64,000 bases of DNA from Anastatus disparis (Eukaryota; Arthropoda; Insecta; Hymenoptera; Eupelmidae): assembly GCA_017163975.1 (NCBI GenBank), contig JAFFSR010000136.1, positions 6,693,501 to 6,757,500 on the forward strand, read 5' to 3'. This document shows, piece by piece, positions 1 to 13,056 of the stretch. Position 1 is the stretch's first letter. Each line of letters starts with the position of its first letter. A program made the translations under genes and the position numbers. Under the pieces are notes generated by a model. The model was not told where the DNA came from, searched no databases, and saw only the letters and a program-made list of their open reading frames with translations.

Positions 1-1590
1 TTAAATTTTTAGTTATTGAAATGGAATTATAATTTAGTTCTTAAAAATTTGTGCATATTTATTAAAATAAACAGAAATTTTTTTAAGTGAATCATAAGAA
101 TAGCATTTTTTTAAATTTATTTCATTTTAATAGAAAATTGAGAAATTATAGTTTGAGATTTTATAAAATTCAACACCAAACATAAAAAAATAAAATAAGA
201 ATCATTGAAGTAGCTATAATAACAATAATTTAATCATGAATACCAAAGAAATCGTCCTGGATTTTCAAAGAAAAAAAAGGTTTAGTTACAGCTGGTTGGT
301 CACTAATTTCTTTTTCACTTTTGTGGGCGTGTGAAAAAACAGTAGCAGTTGAAAAAAAAGGAAAATAATAATAAAAAACCAGCATTGTAGAAAAAAGAAG
401 ATTGAGAATGCTCAATGAAATTTCTGTCATTAAGAACGCCAGTTTAAAAGTCGTGATTTTAAGAGCTAATTACTGCAATTCACACGGACATTTGGATGAG
501 CGACTTTGACCCATTTACAACAGCTGTAACTTTTAATCACCATTCAGAAATTTTAATTATACACCTAATTTATTCAAATAAATTGCAACTTATTGGTTTA
601 GACAATATCAACCCGTTATATTGATTTTAATTTTTAAAACATCATTGTCCAACTTTTTTGTATGCTGAATTTCTTTATGATAAATAAGTTCTAACCATTA
701 CAATATTAACTATTATGGTTCAAAAGTATATTGCATGTGCGCACTAAAATTGTGTAATAAATATATAATAAATTCAAAATTTATAAATGTATGAATTACA
801 AAAGTAAAGATAGGAAATGCAGTTCTACGTCCCCTCGTATACCTATAATGTAACCTTACTATTTTACATTTGTATGCGATGTCATAAAATTTAATGTTTT
901 ACAATACAAAAATCAAAATTGAACAAACTCCTTTGGAAAAATTTACCGGTTTAACGGGTTATCATATTGTGCACTAGTTAACTTTGGTTTTGCCGTTAAG
1001 GTTTTTGACGTTAGCCAAATTGCTTAACTCGAATAAACGTTTCTAATGTTATCTTTGAAATCGCATTGAGTCTGATATTACCTATTGATAAAATTAACTT
1101 AAAATTTCAAAATTATTTTATTTGAATCGTTTTTTTATGTATACAGGTTTATTAAAAGATTTTTTTTAAACTACTTTATTTTTTGATTATTTAAAATCTA
1201 ACTAAATCATTTAATTATTTATGAATAACGTAAATAATTTTTAATTTATTTTTATTGTGAACATGATACTTTTATCAATATTTATTAATTAAACTATTAC
1301 ATCTATTTTATTATAAATGCTTATTGAGTTCATAGTAAATGCGTTTTTCTAATTTAATGAAAAGAAATATATAAATAATGTTAAAAATTAATAAAAATAA
1401 ATTTTTTTATAAACTCGACACTGAAAAAAAACAAAAAGCTTTAACATCATGAGATTTTTTTTGAAATTCCACCAATTCAACTAGAAACACCAAACCACTA
1501 GACAAAGTAAACTTTCGCATAGTTTCATCTGTGCTCAACTAACCCACTTGGCAATATATGTAAAATCAATTGCCTATAGTATTATATGAG
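1..1590. other. AT-rich intergenic DNA
   Basis: No coding region, RNA gene or recognisable element is seen. The sequence is mostly A/T runs, and the short ORFs inside it are low-complexity and carry no recognisable domain. Confidence 0.6.
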
Positions 1591-1597
1591 ATTATAA

Positions 1598-1690
1598 GCG
1601 CCAATAATAATTGGCGCCGATCGATTGCTATATAAAATCGCCTAGTTTTCTCTCTTTCTCGTCTCTCGTCTTCATTGAGGCGTGAGATTT
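1598..1690 (+). promoter_or_regulatory. Candidate TATA promoter with upstream inverted repeat
   Basis: An 8-bp perfect inverted repeat (GCGCCAAT, 4-base spacer, ATTGGCGC) spans 1598-1617. Its arms contain CCAAT/ATTGG cores. A TATATAAAA box lies at about 1629-1637, followed by a pyrimidine-rich stretch and a TCATTG initiator-like site near 1671. No ORF follows within 1 kb, so if this is a promoter it would serve a non-coding first exon. The call rests on motif spacing alone. Confidence 0.3.
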
Positions 1691-4200
1691 ATATAGATTT
1701 TACAAGCAAGTATAACATAAAATAACCTAAACAACTAAAGTATGTGGACCATAGAAAAAGAATAAAAAAGAAGATTTAAATAACTATAGCTTGTACGATA
1801 GATGATTATTTGTAAAATAGAGAAAAGAAATTCCACAAGAAACAAGTTCTTATTATCGCTTTGAGATTATAATGCTCAAAGCATTATCTGCAGGCTACTG
1901 CAAGAGTAAAACGTTTCTTAGTTCATTTGTTTTCAAGTGCTTTCTATTTTTTTGCTTCTTCTTTTCTTAAAAAAAAAACGTTTTCAGATAGATAAAAGAG
2001 AGTGGCTATTACTTTGTTCAGTATTAGTTCTTGATTTACACTTAACTGATAAAGCTGATGTTTGTAACAAATTCTTTTTTTAAGTAGCTTGTAATTTATA
2101 GTTTTCAAGTATTTTAATTTCATGTTAACATTTTTCAGATAAAATCATTTTTTTAATGTATAAGAGTAACAAAAAAATATTTTTTCATAAAAAGTACTAT
2201 ATACATACAAATATTAGTCACCATCAACCTAACTAACTAAAGCACACCAAAAGTAAAATTACTTTGACCGCAGGATCCTTTGAAAAAAGAAAGACTAACA
2301 CCCACTCGCTCAAATTACCGTCTAATTAAATTAAAAGCATCAAAAGAAACGCGAATTGCATTCATAAAGCAAAAAAAAAAGAAAAGAAAAAGAAGTTCTT
2401 TTCTCCTATCATCAACTTATCTCTTTTTTTTCTCTCTATCCTTTTGGCACTGTATAACTAAAGTTTGCAACGCGTTAGTTTGATTTAATGTTTTAGCTTT
2501 TTCTGGCTCGTTAACCGAGGAGAGCAGCCACACTATTATATAGCCACATGCTCTGACTTATCAACTCTCTATACATTGCACCTTGTGTGACTTGGGGAAG
2601 AAGACTTTTAATACGTTATATAGTTGTATGTACTAGAGAAAATAATCTTTTTTTTTTGCTTTCATTGTCTTTCTGCTCGCTCGCAAATCTTATGATTCAG
2701 CATCCTGCTGCTTTAGTTGCTGTGTTGAAGAGAAAGAGAGGAAGAAAGACCGAGCAGAAGAAGGAAAAGTTTAACGGGCAAATCGTGCGGGTTAGAATGA
2801 ATAACGGATTTCTAGTAAAGTGTTAAATGTTTTTTTCCTTTTTTTACTATCGTATGTGAAACATTCTTTTTATATTATGACGAATAGGTATTTAAAAAAT
2901 TAATAAAATTAATTATTTTGAATTAAAAAAAAATTCAATTTCAAGCGGCAAATGACAGAATTATTAATTCATTTTTTTATACATTTTTTTAACAACATTT
3001 TTATCATTAACCGAAGAGAAAAATGTTGAATGAACATCATTTCTCTTCGTATAACACAATCTTTGTTCGAAAAATTAAAATTAAATGACTTCATTATTAT
3101 AGCCGCAGTTAAATTTTCGTTTCTTATACGGCAATGCTAATTAAGAAGCCATAAAAAAAAAAGGAAAAAAATAAAAAAAGACAGAATATTTCTCAATCTT
3201 TTATCACGTTGGTCTTTTAAAAAAGTTATGTCCGGCACTTTTAAATTGGTTTCTCATCACCTCGCACTTCTTACATATACCCAAAGTCATCAACCTTCTT
3301 TAACACATCTTCTTCTTTTCATCCCCCTTCAATTTCTTCAACCTTTATTTATCGTTATTTTTTTCTTTTCTCTTCTTTCTCTTCATGCCTTTCTCTTCCT
3401 CTCCTCTTTAAAAAGCATCAAACGTACATCTCATAATTTCAAGTTACATTATTGAGGTTTATTAATAATAAATTTATTTAAACTCACGCGATTTCAATAA
3501 GAAATCGAAGCTTCGATTAAGTACGCCACGTTGTATAATACATGTGGGCTCCGTTAAAAAAAAACTAATAAAATGCAACCATTATAACGTATACACAAAA
3601 GGGAATGTAATTAAATATTTATTCATCTGCTCGGTGTACGTAAGTGTACGTGTACGTGTGTGTGTATTTGTATGTGTAATGTTAGCTGATCTTGAAGTAT
3701 TATACGGGCACGTTTTCATCATCAGGAAACTATGATGTATTCCCATCCCCCTACCTCCATGTATATATGTGTGTATATATACATATACAATTAAGACACG
3801 AAGTCTGCTTGCTTTGTTACAAACGTTTTAATAGTATGGAGTGAAACATGCATTTTTCAAATGTTTTAGAAGTGTTGGGTTAACGCTTTAATTAATAAAT
3901 TTGAATATTACGATGGATTTTCAAATATTTTCATTGAATATTTGCTATTTGAGATTTTAATTTTAATGATTTCATTATGCTTCTAGCGCTACGTTGTACA
4001 AATAAAAAATTTAATGAAATGCAAATTTTATGAATTTAACCAGCAAATTGACTGTCAGAATGAAGTGTTAAAATTGAAAATTTATTATTTGTTAGTTAAT
4101 GATAATACTTTGAATAGCAATAATAAGTATGTTTAACATTGAAAATTGTATACTGAAAATTCTTTTCCATTAGTTAATAAAACTACACTGAGAATTCTTT
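1691..4200. other. Intergenic DNA with low-complexity islands
   Basis: AT-rich background with purine/pyrimidine-biased patches at 2350-2450, 2640-2770 and 3290-3410. A basic frame at 2587-2826 opens without an ATG and has its first Met at about 2692; I cannot support it as a gene. Alternating TATA/GTGT repeats occur at 3635-3790. Confidence 0.5.
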
Positions 4201-4216
4201 CGCTCAGCTATTACCC

Positions 4217-4405
4217 TCACCCAAGACCAGTAACACGCCCGTGAAAAGGCGGCGCTTCTAGCCTTTCGGGCTCCCTGACGAACTCTTTCGAGTTCGACGA
4301 CTGTGCCCATGCGGGAATCTTTCCTTTACACTCGTCTATGGCGCTGCTATCGAGCTCTCGGGCCTTCTCAGTGCGCTGGAGGGCCTTCTCAGTGCGCTGG
4401 AGGGA
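4217..4405 (-). pseudogene. GC-rich coding-like remnant, unrecognised
   Basis: In a desert of roughly 75% A+T, this block is GC-rich and one minus frame stays open for about 62 codons between stops at 4406-4408 and 4217-4219. It begins with a directly repeated 7-residue unit, LQRTEKA, because a 21-bp sequence is perfectly duplicated at 4360-4380 and 4381-4401. The rest is hydrophilic and charged. No ATG is present and I recognise no family. The base composition suggests a fragment of a transposon or of a transferred gene rather than local sequence; a chance frame in GC-rich DNA is the alternative. Confidence 0.3.
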
Positions 4406-4419
4406 CTAGCTATTAATCC

Positions 4420-6299
4420 CTTTTACGGCGCGCATACTATAGTGCGTTTAGGCGCTCTGGCTAAACTTCAAGTCTAGTAGCTAGTCCTTTTAGTTTTCAG
4501 TGTACAAATATCGCTTTGATGTAAATTTAATTAATCTTTCGAATTGCTATGTACTTAAAAAAAAGGAAAAAATTTCTCATAAGTATAGACGATAAGTATA
4601 AAAGTATTCTACACTAAAAGGGTGTGTTACCACTAAAATAAAATTGAATTCTCGCAAGTGTAAATACTTATTAAATAACTAGGTACTAAGTAACAAAAAA
4701 AGAAGAAAAATTAAAAAAAAAAGAATAATGAAAAGCAAAAAAAATTAATTGCATTTTGAAACTGTACGCGATTGGCATTTACACCAAATGAAAATGAAAT
4801 TTAACCGCGCCTCATTAATAATGGTTATTAGCAAACGTTTTTCCAAATGAGAAAATCATACGGATTTTATATGCATATAATAGGGATGAAAACAGAAACA
4901 AGACAGGTTTTGATAGAAACACGTGTAATTTGCACGTTATAAACAATCTTTAATGCTTTCTTTTTGTATTTTAACGAGTGAAAAGAAAAAAATTTTTTTA
5001 CTTTTTTTTTAAAATTTTTTTCTTCTCAAGTCAATGCAGTTTATATGTGTAGCACGGTACAAACAAAGGGAAGAAGAAAAGAAGTTGACGTGCGCTCGAG
5101 TTTGAGACGAGCGATTAAAGTCGCATTATAATAGCCGAGTTAAGAAAACGGCGCGCATGGAAGCGAAAGGGAGTTTTACGCTATGTGTATACGTATATAC
5201 GTAGACATAAACGTTCGTGATGCGGCATTTGAAAAGTAAAGAGAGACCTCCTTTTTTTTACCGAAATCAACGCGCGAAAGTAAACTACTTCCTGGCTATA
5301 AAGCTTTTCAACATATATACGTGTATATAGGTATACTGATAATAAGTAATATCCTCCAAGTAGTTTAAGAAAATTATGCTTTTTCTTTTATAATTTTACA
5401 AAATAGCTTGTTTAGACTGTTATGCACATCGTTTTACAAGAATTTTGATTAATGATGGATAAAACAAAGAACAGTACTTTGTTTCTTATGAACAACAAAA
5501 AATTCCTTTTTAAATTACCATTATGATTGCTATTACCGATATTAGACTTTTATTTTAATAGCTAATATTTATTTAAATAAAAAAAATTTATAATATTAAA
5601 TTTATAAACGGATATTTGATAAAGTTGGTAGCTTCGAGTAAAATACGAAATTAAGCTTTTTTTCTTAATTTTATAAGAATAAAATATTTTTTTTATTTTT
5701 TAAATTATTATTTATAATTAATATTTGTATATAAAGATAACAAAGTTGTTATTTTCATAAAGACAATCGGAAATTTACAAATAAAATTTTTAATTATGCT
5801 TATTTTTTAATTTTTTAAAAATTCATATGTACTTTTTGATTCTGATAAATTGCTTATAAAAGTCTTAAAAATTTTAGAATTAAAATTGTAAAGTGAATTT
5901 AAAAAAAAAAAACATTAATATCCTACAACTATTAAAAAAATTAAAAAAAGAACTAAAAACTCACCTTGTATGCAGCATAACACCAAAATTCCAAGCAACA
6001 GATAGTTTTGCATCCTTATATCTTGTTTTTAATTTCTTATCCAACAAAACAGGAAGAAAGAAAAAAATTTTTTTACAAGCAACCGAAAAGTTTTAAACAG
6101 CAAAAAGTGAGCGTATTAAATGCACCCTTCAGTTTTTTTAACTTGTGTTCCTCAATAAATTTAAATAAAAAGAACAAAATCACCAAAAAAAATTTGTGTA
6201 TAACGCGGAAACGATTTATTCGCGCGAACTTTTAAATTTCGTTCACTTGTTTTTGTTGAGTTCGCGCGAAATAAAAATAATAAATCGGCAGCAATAGCC
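4420..6299. other. AT-rich intergenic DNA
   Basis: No gene is seen. A slightly CG-richer island at 5085-5350 has TATA/GTAC alternations. The ORFs at 5893-6235 are poly-lysine artefacts of A-runs. Confidence 0.5.
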
Positions 6300-6300
6300 C

Positions 6301-6352
6301 AGCAGCAGTAGCAACAACAGCAATTGCAGCAGCAGCAGCAGCAGCAACAGTG
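6301..6352 (+). repeat. (CAG/CAA)n trinucleotide repeat
   Basis: An interrupted run of CAG/CAA triplets about 52 bases long. Read on the minus strand it gives a poly-cysteine frame that is an artefact. No polyglutamine-encoding gene frame extends from it. Confidence 0.8.
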
Positions 6353-6419
6353 CTTCTTATAATAAAATGTTTTGCGGCCGCGAGAGAGCCAGTCAGATCT
6401 ACGACTGAAGAGGTTGAAG

Positions 6420-7070
6420 CTTAACAGAGAGCAGCGGAACCCCTCGGAACGCGCGCGCGCTTCTCTCTTTTGACACAAACGCACACGACAGAGATAGAAT
6501 TCAGAGAGAGTGAGAGAGTAAGAGGAAGGGAGGAAGAAGAAAAGAGAAAAGAGGAAGGCTTTCTTTCTCTTTTAACCAAAGACTCTATATATATATATGT
6601 ATATATACAAGTTTTTCTTCTCTCCGTATATATATACATATAACACCAGAGAGAGATTATATGTTCAAAAAAAAAAGGTCGAGTAGTAAGGCGGAGGAGG
6701 AAGTAATATGTATATGTGTACAATGTGCCCTCTTCTCTTGGTCGACCTCTTTCGTCCTTCGAGGTCCACGAACGACTGAGACCGGGAGGCCGACTATATG
6801 CCGGCCTATAGTTGCCCTCCCCCTTCCTACTTTCTATGGGTGCCGTGCTCTCATTTCCACTCTCTTTATCTTTCTTTCTCTTGCTTTTTTTTTCTCTTCA
6901 TTTATATATGATGGGCCCGGTATTAAACTTAGGTGATCACTCGCAATATCACAGATACTCTCTTTCTATATATAGACCATTGCTACTGGTTTAGATTTAT
7001 CTTTCTCTATCCTATACCTTTTGTTTTGTATATTATATGCATGATGTTAACCAAAAGAGAGTAGTAACAA
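6420..7070. repeat. Purine/pyrimidine-rich island with GA and TA tracts
   Basis: GCGCGC, (GA)n, (TATA)n and CT-rich tracts follow one another. A TATATATA run lies at 6585-6607 and CT tracts at 6860-6900. Such islands recur about every 3-6 kb through the first 34 kb. ORFs here on both strands are compositional shadows. Confidence 0.5.
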
Positions 7071-7098
7071 TTTAATAAAATATATTGATAGATACAGA

Positions 7099-7296
7099 GA
7101 TCGCCAGTGGCTCAGTTGGTAGAGCGATGGATTTGTAATCTCGAGGTTCCGAGTTCAAATCCCGCTTTCGGCCGATTTTATAAAAGCACCACTGTATGTT
7201 ACACGTGCTGCAGTTCATAAACACGCTGAAACGATCTCCGTCGCTAATAAGCATTGCATTATTAGCATAAGTACAGCGACATTAAATAAAATTTTA
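7099..7296 (+). mobile_element. tRNA-Thr-derived SINE, copy 1
   Basis: The tRNA-like head is 7099-7174. It has a box A (TGGCTCAGTTGG, 7108-7119) and a box B (GTTCAAATC, 7153-7161), and the anticodon loop TTTGTAA gives anticodon TGT (Thr). The anticodon stem no longer pairs fully, and the head runs straight into a body shared with the copies at 12.9 and 18.4 kb. The body includes a GCACCACTGT block, an AGCATTGCATTATTAGCAT block and a terminal AGCGACATTAAATAAAATTT. It is therefore a SINE with internal Pol III promoter elements and not a working tRNA gene. Confidence 0.8.
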
Positions 7297-10200
7297 AAAA
7301 CATTTAATATAATTTTATGAATCTATTAATAATTCGGATAAAAAGCAAATTTATGTGAATACAAAAATTCCCATCAATTTTTTTCTATAGTTATATTTTA
7401 ATGAACTATATGGAAGTGGATTGAATGATTTTACTTTTGAATTATTGAGTTTTGGAAAGGTTGCTAGTTGTCGATACTGATTTAATGAATATGAAGCATT
7501 TTTTTAATTATACAATATTTAAAATTACGAAAATTTTAAAATTTTATTAATTTATATAGTTTGAATAGAAAATCAAAACAATTTTAGAAGTAAATAGGAC
7601 ATCATGAAATTTTAAATTGAAAATTAAATCAGATTTTACTATGAAATTAATTAAAATGAAATTAAAAAAAAAAATTTATTTCAAAATAACAATAAAAATA
7701 TTTCGATGGGAATAGTTTTAACTTATACTAAAATTTTTGCTAATCAAATTTATATTGAACTAATTACATATTAAAATATTGCATACGTTTGATACCATTT
7801 TTTACGGTAGTTTTGAATTGGAACATTTTTCATCGATCACAAATGATTAATCCGCTTAGACCTATGGTAATGTGGTTACTTTAAATGAGTAAAAATTAAT
7901 TTAATTGAATACAATTTTTAAAATTGATTTCGTATTGGAAAGGTTTATTAATTCGAGACTTGTCATCTTATAATCGAATAACAAATTTTGATATTTAATT
8001 AAATGACATATACATTTATTATAACTTTTTATTTTTTTCTAAATTTTCTTTAAAAAATGTAGATATTTTAATTATTATTTTATTTTTTTTAGATTAATGG
8101 TGCTTATTAAGACGATAAAAAATTGTCAAAAATCTAATAGGAAAGTAGTCAAATATATTTTTTTTAAAACGGTTTTTGAAAAAATTAAATTTAGGATACC
8201 CCAATATATGGTAGTATGAAAAAAATTCTTTAATTTCCATCCAGAAATTTTATTTCTCTGTTCAATAGGAAACTACGTTAACTTAGAAACGAAAGAAATA
8301 AAAAGTAAAGAAAAGAACGTAATCATAGATTTTCTCGATGATCACATAAAATTTCATCTAAACTGCCTTTAATTGCATCCAAAACAAACTTCCAATAGAA
8401 ACGCATGATCGAACAAAATCATCACAGAACATTAATTTCAACAAGAGAAGCCGAGATATACATCTAATCCACAATAAATAAAAATAGAAAACAGAAGCAC
8501 ACCGTCTACTTAAAGAAATGTTCAAAGTCGTTATCGTGACCACGTTGTATAGGATAAGAAGAAAAAAAAAAGAATAATATTAAGCCTATATAATACAGAG
8601 CAAAAGTAGCAAAAAAAAGTAATAAAACTAAGAGAAACTATTATTACGACAACTATCGGAGCGATTAGCGCTCTTGGCATTTTATATATACTATCGATAT
8701 ATAGAGCTTAGCCTCTTTCAAATCTAGGTTAACTAAGAGAGATATAAAATATTCGTCCTAGTGTTTTTTTATTCTTTTGTTATCATTCTTTAGAAAACTT
8801 ACAAACTTTTCACAAGTGTTTTTTTAATTTTTATTTGTCAAAGATTCATATTGAAATTTTGTTGATTTTAAAATTGCTCATAAAATTTCATGTTAAAAGG
8901 CTTATAATTGAAAATTTCGGTAAACGACGATCGTAGACAAGATTCTCTATTTTAGTTTTTTTTTTCTTCTTTTAATGAAAGAAGGAGAATAAAAAAGAGA
9001 AAGGGATACGTGAAGCGCTATACGTGCGTTGTGTATTTGATACGTGACTTTTAATGTCATGCGTCTGTAAGGGAACAGTTGATGAGATACATGTGCTGCT
9101 GAGTGCACTTATTGATTCTAGGACACCTTTTTTTTAGCCGAAGAAAAAAAAATTTTTATTTACTTAAAATAAGTACTTAGCATATCAATTAGTCTACTTA
9201 CAAGAGATTAATAAACACGGACAATAATTCTTATCATAATAATTATCCAATATGATGAGTCACGTTGAAATTGAAATTAGGCAGGGAAAGTAAAGCTTGT
9301 TTTTTAATAAAATTTTAATGAAATTCGAGAAGAAAAAAACAGGAACGGAATTTAAATAAGTGATCATATTTTATATTTTACGAAACTGCGATGCTGAAAA
9401 CTCGTTATAAATTATATTCATAAATAATTAAAGTCTATAAAAAACAGCATTTAAATCAAATTAAAAGATCGTAAAATTTGATTAAGGATCCCTCGCTATT
9501 TTATCGAAAAAACTCAAATAATTTATAAAGTTTGAAAAATTCAATCTTCCTGTTAATTCAAGCAATACAATAACTTTCTATAAATAAACGCAAACGATGA
9601 AAATTTCAAAATATTTCATAGAAAATACTATTTACGGCTATTGATAATTACATTATTTTTTTAATAGAACGTTATAGCATAGGTACTGCAGTAAGAAATA
9701 ACTCGTTCTATGAAATTAATTAAAAACCTCTAAGACGATCTTTCGTAAACAAGAACTTCTTCTTTTTGTATTTTGTTGCTTTTTTTTGTTTAAATATATC
9801 GTTTCTTTCTTTCCTCAGTGTTCATAGGAATCGAGTGTTTGTGTACGGATTGCAAGATATCTCGTTAATAACGATTTGTGAGAGAAATTTTAATTAAACG
9901 CTTAGGTTTGAGCTACATTCCTTTATTTAATGCCGACTCGTTTTGTTTTACCTTTGGTTTCTTAAATGGCCTATTGGTTATTTATCAATTTCAACAATAA
10001 AAACTTGCCGCTAAAAGTATGACATTGATGATCATTGTCAAAAATTTATTTGTGAAAGTTGCGCACTCGGATATAATAAGAGACTGGTAGAGCGATGATT
10101 TTTATCTACTGTACTGAACTAATTTAGGTTTTTATCTTCTTTTGTCTAACTTTTTTTTATACCATATGACGAAAAACTTTTTTATGCAAAACAGAATTAT

Positions 10201-12858
10201 TAAAAAATATATATATAATTCTCAGTTACTTATGATTTTAATAAATTTTCCAATATTTAATAATTGATTTAAAACTTTCACTTATAACTGTATTAAAATA
10301 ATATCCAAATGTTTAATTAATTAACGCAGCATTATGATCCATTAGAAATAAGATAAAATCTCGCGCGTAAGTATAATAATGGTAATGGTCTATCAATTTG
10401 AGAATAAAATAACTATAAAGCAATAACTTAATCATGAAAATGCAATTAATCAAACCTGTCAGTGTATAGTAATATACATTAAAAAGCCGATGTTTATAAG
10501 ATAATATCCAGGAGCGTTAAAAGCTCATTATAGATAGACTTATCAAAATTAAAATGTTTTTTTCCATTTTTAGAGTAGCCATAAGAAAGTATTGTCCGTT
10601 GTTGAGATATCTATATAACTTTTGTTCCCGTTATAAAGTAAATAAATTGTTTTTCATGTTTTTTAAATTAATTATTGAACCCAAGTTTGATTAGGTAATC
10701 ATTAAATTGCAGTATAATATCTTTCAATTATTTCTTTTTTTTCAATTTGGATTAAAATTCAATTTATAATAATAAAAAAATAGTTTTTATGAATTTTTCA
10801 ATAAAAAGTTAAAAATACAAGAGTTTAAACGAAACGTACATTAGAATGTTAGGTGAGTCAATAAGTTACAAGCGGAGAATAAAATATTATCTACAACAGT
10901 TGTAATGATCATAGGACGCGACCTTGTCTATACAATAATTCATCGTATGACAGGGCGATGTCTCGATATTATTACCCGCGGCTACTTCTCAAGTGCAGCA
11001 CAAAGCCCCAACGTCGTCTCTACAACGTCCTCGTTATTCAATATACATGGGGCACATATAGTTTCAGAATCGTTTTATATATATACATATAGATAGTACA
11101 ACTCACGCGTGCTTTCTTCAAGACGATGCATCCTCAATGGGAGCGATCGAGACTTTTTAAATGGACGATTATATTTGCCAACGGTTTCTCTTCTATTCTT
11201 TTTTTTTTCTTCATTCTCTTTTTGTTTGTTCTTACAGCGTCGTTTTTATTCTGTTATGGCTGTATAAGAGCTTTGGAAAAATACATTGATGACTGTATTA
11301 TATTGTACAGAATGTTTCAATCATATGTATTTAATATTCTGAATATTTTTTATTTATTAAAAATTAAAAAATAATTAAAAACAACTAGATTAAAACATTT
11401 AATCTTTTTCTCAGTTATAAGTATTTTGTTTGGTTAAAAAAAAAACGTGCAAAATCTTGAGACTTAACGAAATTTTTGTTTTAACTCGTAATCGTATATC
11501 AACTAAATGGTCGAACCGTTATTTTCTAAGAAAAACAAAGAGTTGTATAATATAATTAGATAAGAATCAATCGTACTGTTCTCAAGGTATAAATGTTAAT
11601 ATGCTTATGCTTATACCCTTTTCATCCTCACTATACACATATGAACGCCCATACACAATAATATATTTTTTAATTCTTCAAAATACCATAACGTAAGTTG
11701 TGAGAAAATTTTTAATATTCAGAAATACTAAATTTAAATTCCATAAAAATCATAAAAATATTAAATATGAAGGTGATCAATTGTTATGAATAGCATAATT
11801 CATTCATGACATTTGATCACATTGATATTCTTCAAGAACTTTCGATTAAATGTTCATTTTACACAAAATATTTTTTTAAATAAACAAATGAATTTCAGAT
11901 AAATCATCGATGATGTGAGTCTATTGAAAACCATTAATCTTGCAAAATTCAAATTGATCAAGTTCTATCAAAATAAATAATTTTATTGATTTAAATCTGT
12001 TATGTGACCAAAATAAAATAATAATGAATAAAAAAACAATTTTCGAGAATTTTATGTTTAATGTCTTATAAAGACTGATAAAATACGATACAAATTTAAA
12101 GAATCAATATTCATAGTCATTTATTTACTAGTTTCATATCCTTTTACAGCCTAAAAAACTGTATTAAAATATAACTCAATAATAATAATATATATAATTT
12201 TTCTACTAAAACACTTACTTCACTTTTCACTTTAACACCTATATTATAACTGTTTATCATTAAAACCTTAATAAATTTTCATTTGAATTTTATAAGATAA
12301 AGTAGTTAGAAATTGAAACATTTTTACTTATTTGTAATTAAATCTGACACTCTAATCAGCTGATTTTCAATTTCATTTTACATCCAATATAAATGCATAA
12401 AAAATATTGACACTTTAATAAGCCCATTTCTCGAATACTTTTTTTTTCTCACTCCTTATCACAACTTTCAAAAACTACGTAGTGGCCTAATTTCAGTGCG
12501 GTTGCTTACTTGAATCTGCTCGACCAACATGTATACGAGATCGGTTAAAAAGAAACAGATCGCTTCTGACGTCTGAAACGAAGATTACGATAAACGATAT
12601 TTTGGCACGCGTCAATTTCTTTTGAAAAATGTCTCATTAAAATATTATTAAAAAAAAGAGAAATTATTTTAACCACATATTATTAAACGTTTTACTTAAA
12701 TACAGTAATTTCACATTTAAATTATCATTATTATCATAAATAAGTCAGGAAAGTGTTATTTCTTGCGTTTGATTTAGTCAAAAAATTTTTCGTTTTATAT
12801 ATTTTTAATATTTTAAAAATGAATATATAAATTTTTATCTTGCCATTAACATTTTTTT
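7297..12858. other. AT-rich intergenic DNA
   Basis: No gene is found in 5.5 kb. Mixed-composition islands lie at 8640-9120 and 10900-11170. A near-perfect hairpin at 11773-11820 has 19-base arms beginning GTGATCAA. The ORFs at 8358, 10905 and 11126 look like chance frames. Confidence 0.5.
11773..11820. repeat. Inverted repeat (hairpin)
   Basis: GTGATCAA at the left end is matched by TTGATCAC at the right, and about 17 of 19 bases in each arm are complementary around a short loop. It may be a decayed terminal piece of a foldback element. Confidence 0.45.
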
Positions 12859-13056
12859 AAATTTTATTTAATGTCGCTATATTTATGCTATCATTGCGAT
12901 GCTAATTAACGACGGAGGTTTTCAGTATATACTTGTGAAAAAAGCACATGTATCGTACAGTGGTGCTTGTATATAAAAATCGGCTGAGAGCGGGATTCGA
13001 ACTCGGGACCTCGTGTTTACGGATCCATCGCTCTACCGACTGAGCCACTGAAGACC
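12859..13056 (-). mobile_element. tRNA-Thr-derived SINE, copy 2
   Basis: Reverse-strand copy of the same SINE. The tRNA-like head occupies about 12982-13056, with anticodon loop TCCGTAA (anticodon CGT, Thr), intact box A and box B, and a non-pairing anticodon stem. The body and the AGCGACATTAAATAAAATTT tail align over their full length with copy 1. Divergence between copies looks moderate. Confidence 0.85.

Noticed and set aside
6161..6484. 107-codon minus-strand ORF with poly-cysteine
   Set aside because: It is the antisense reading of a CAG/CAA repeat and has no other support.
7099..7174. tRNA-Thr gene
   Set aside because: The anticodon stem does not pair and the head continues into a body shared with three other loci, so it is a SINE.
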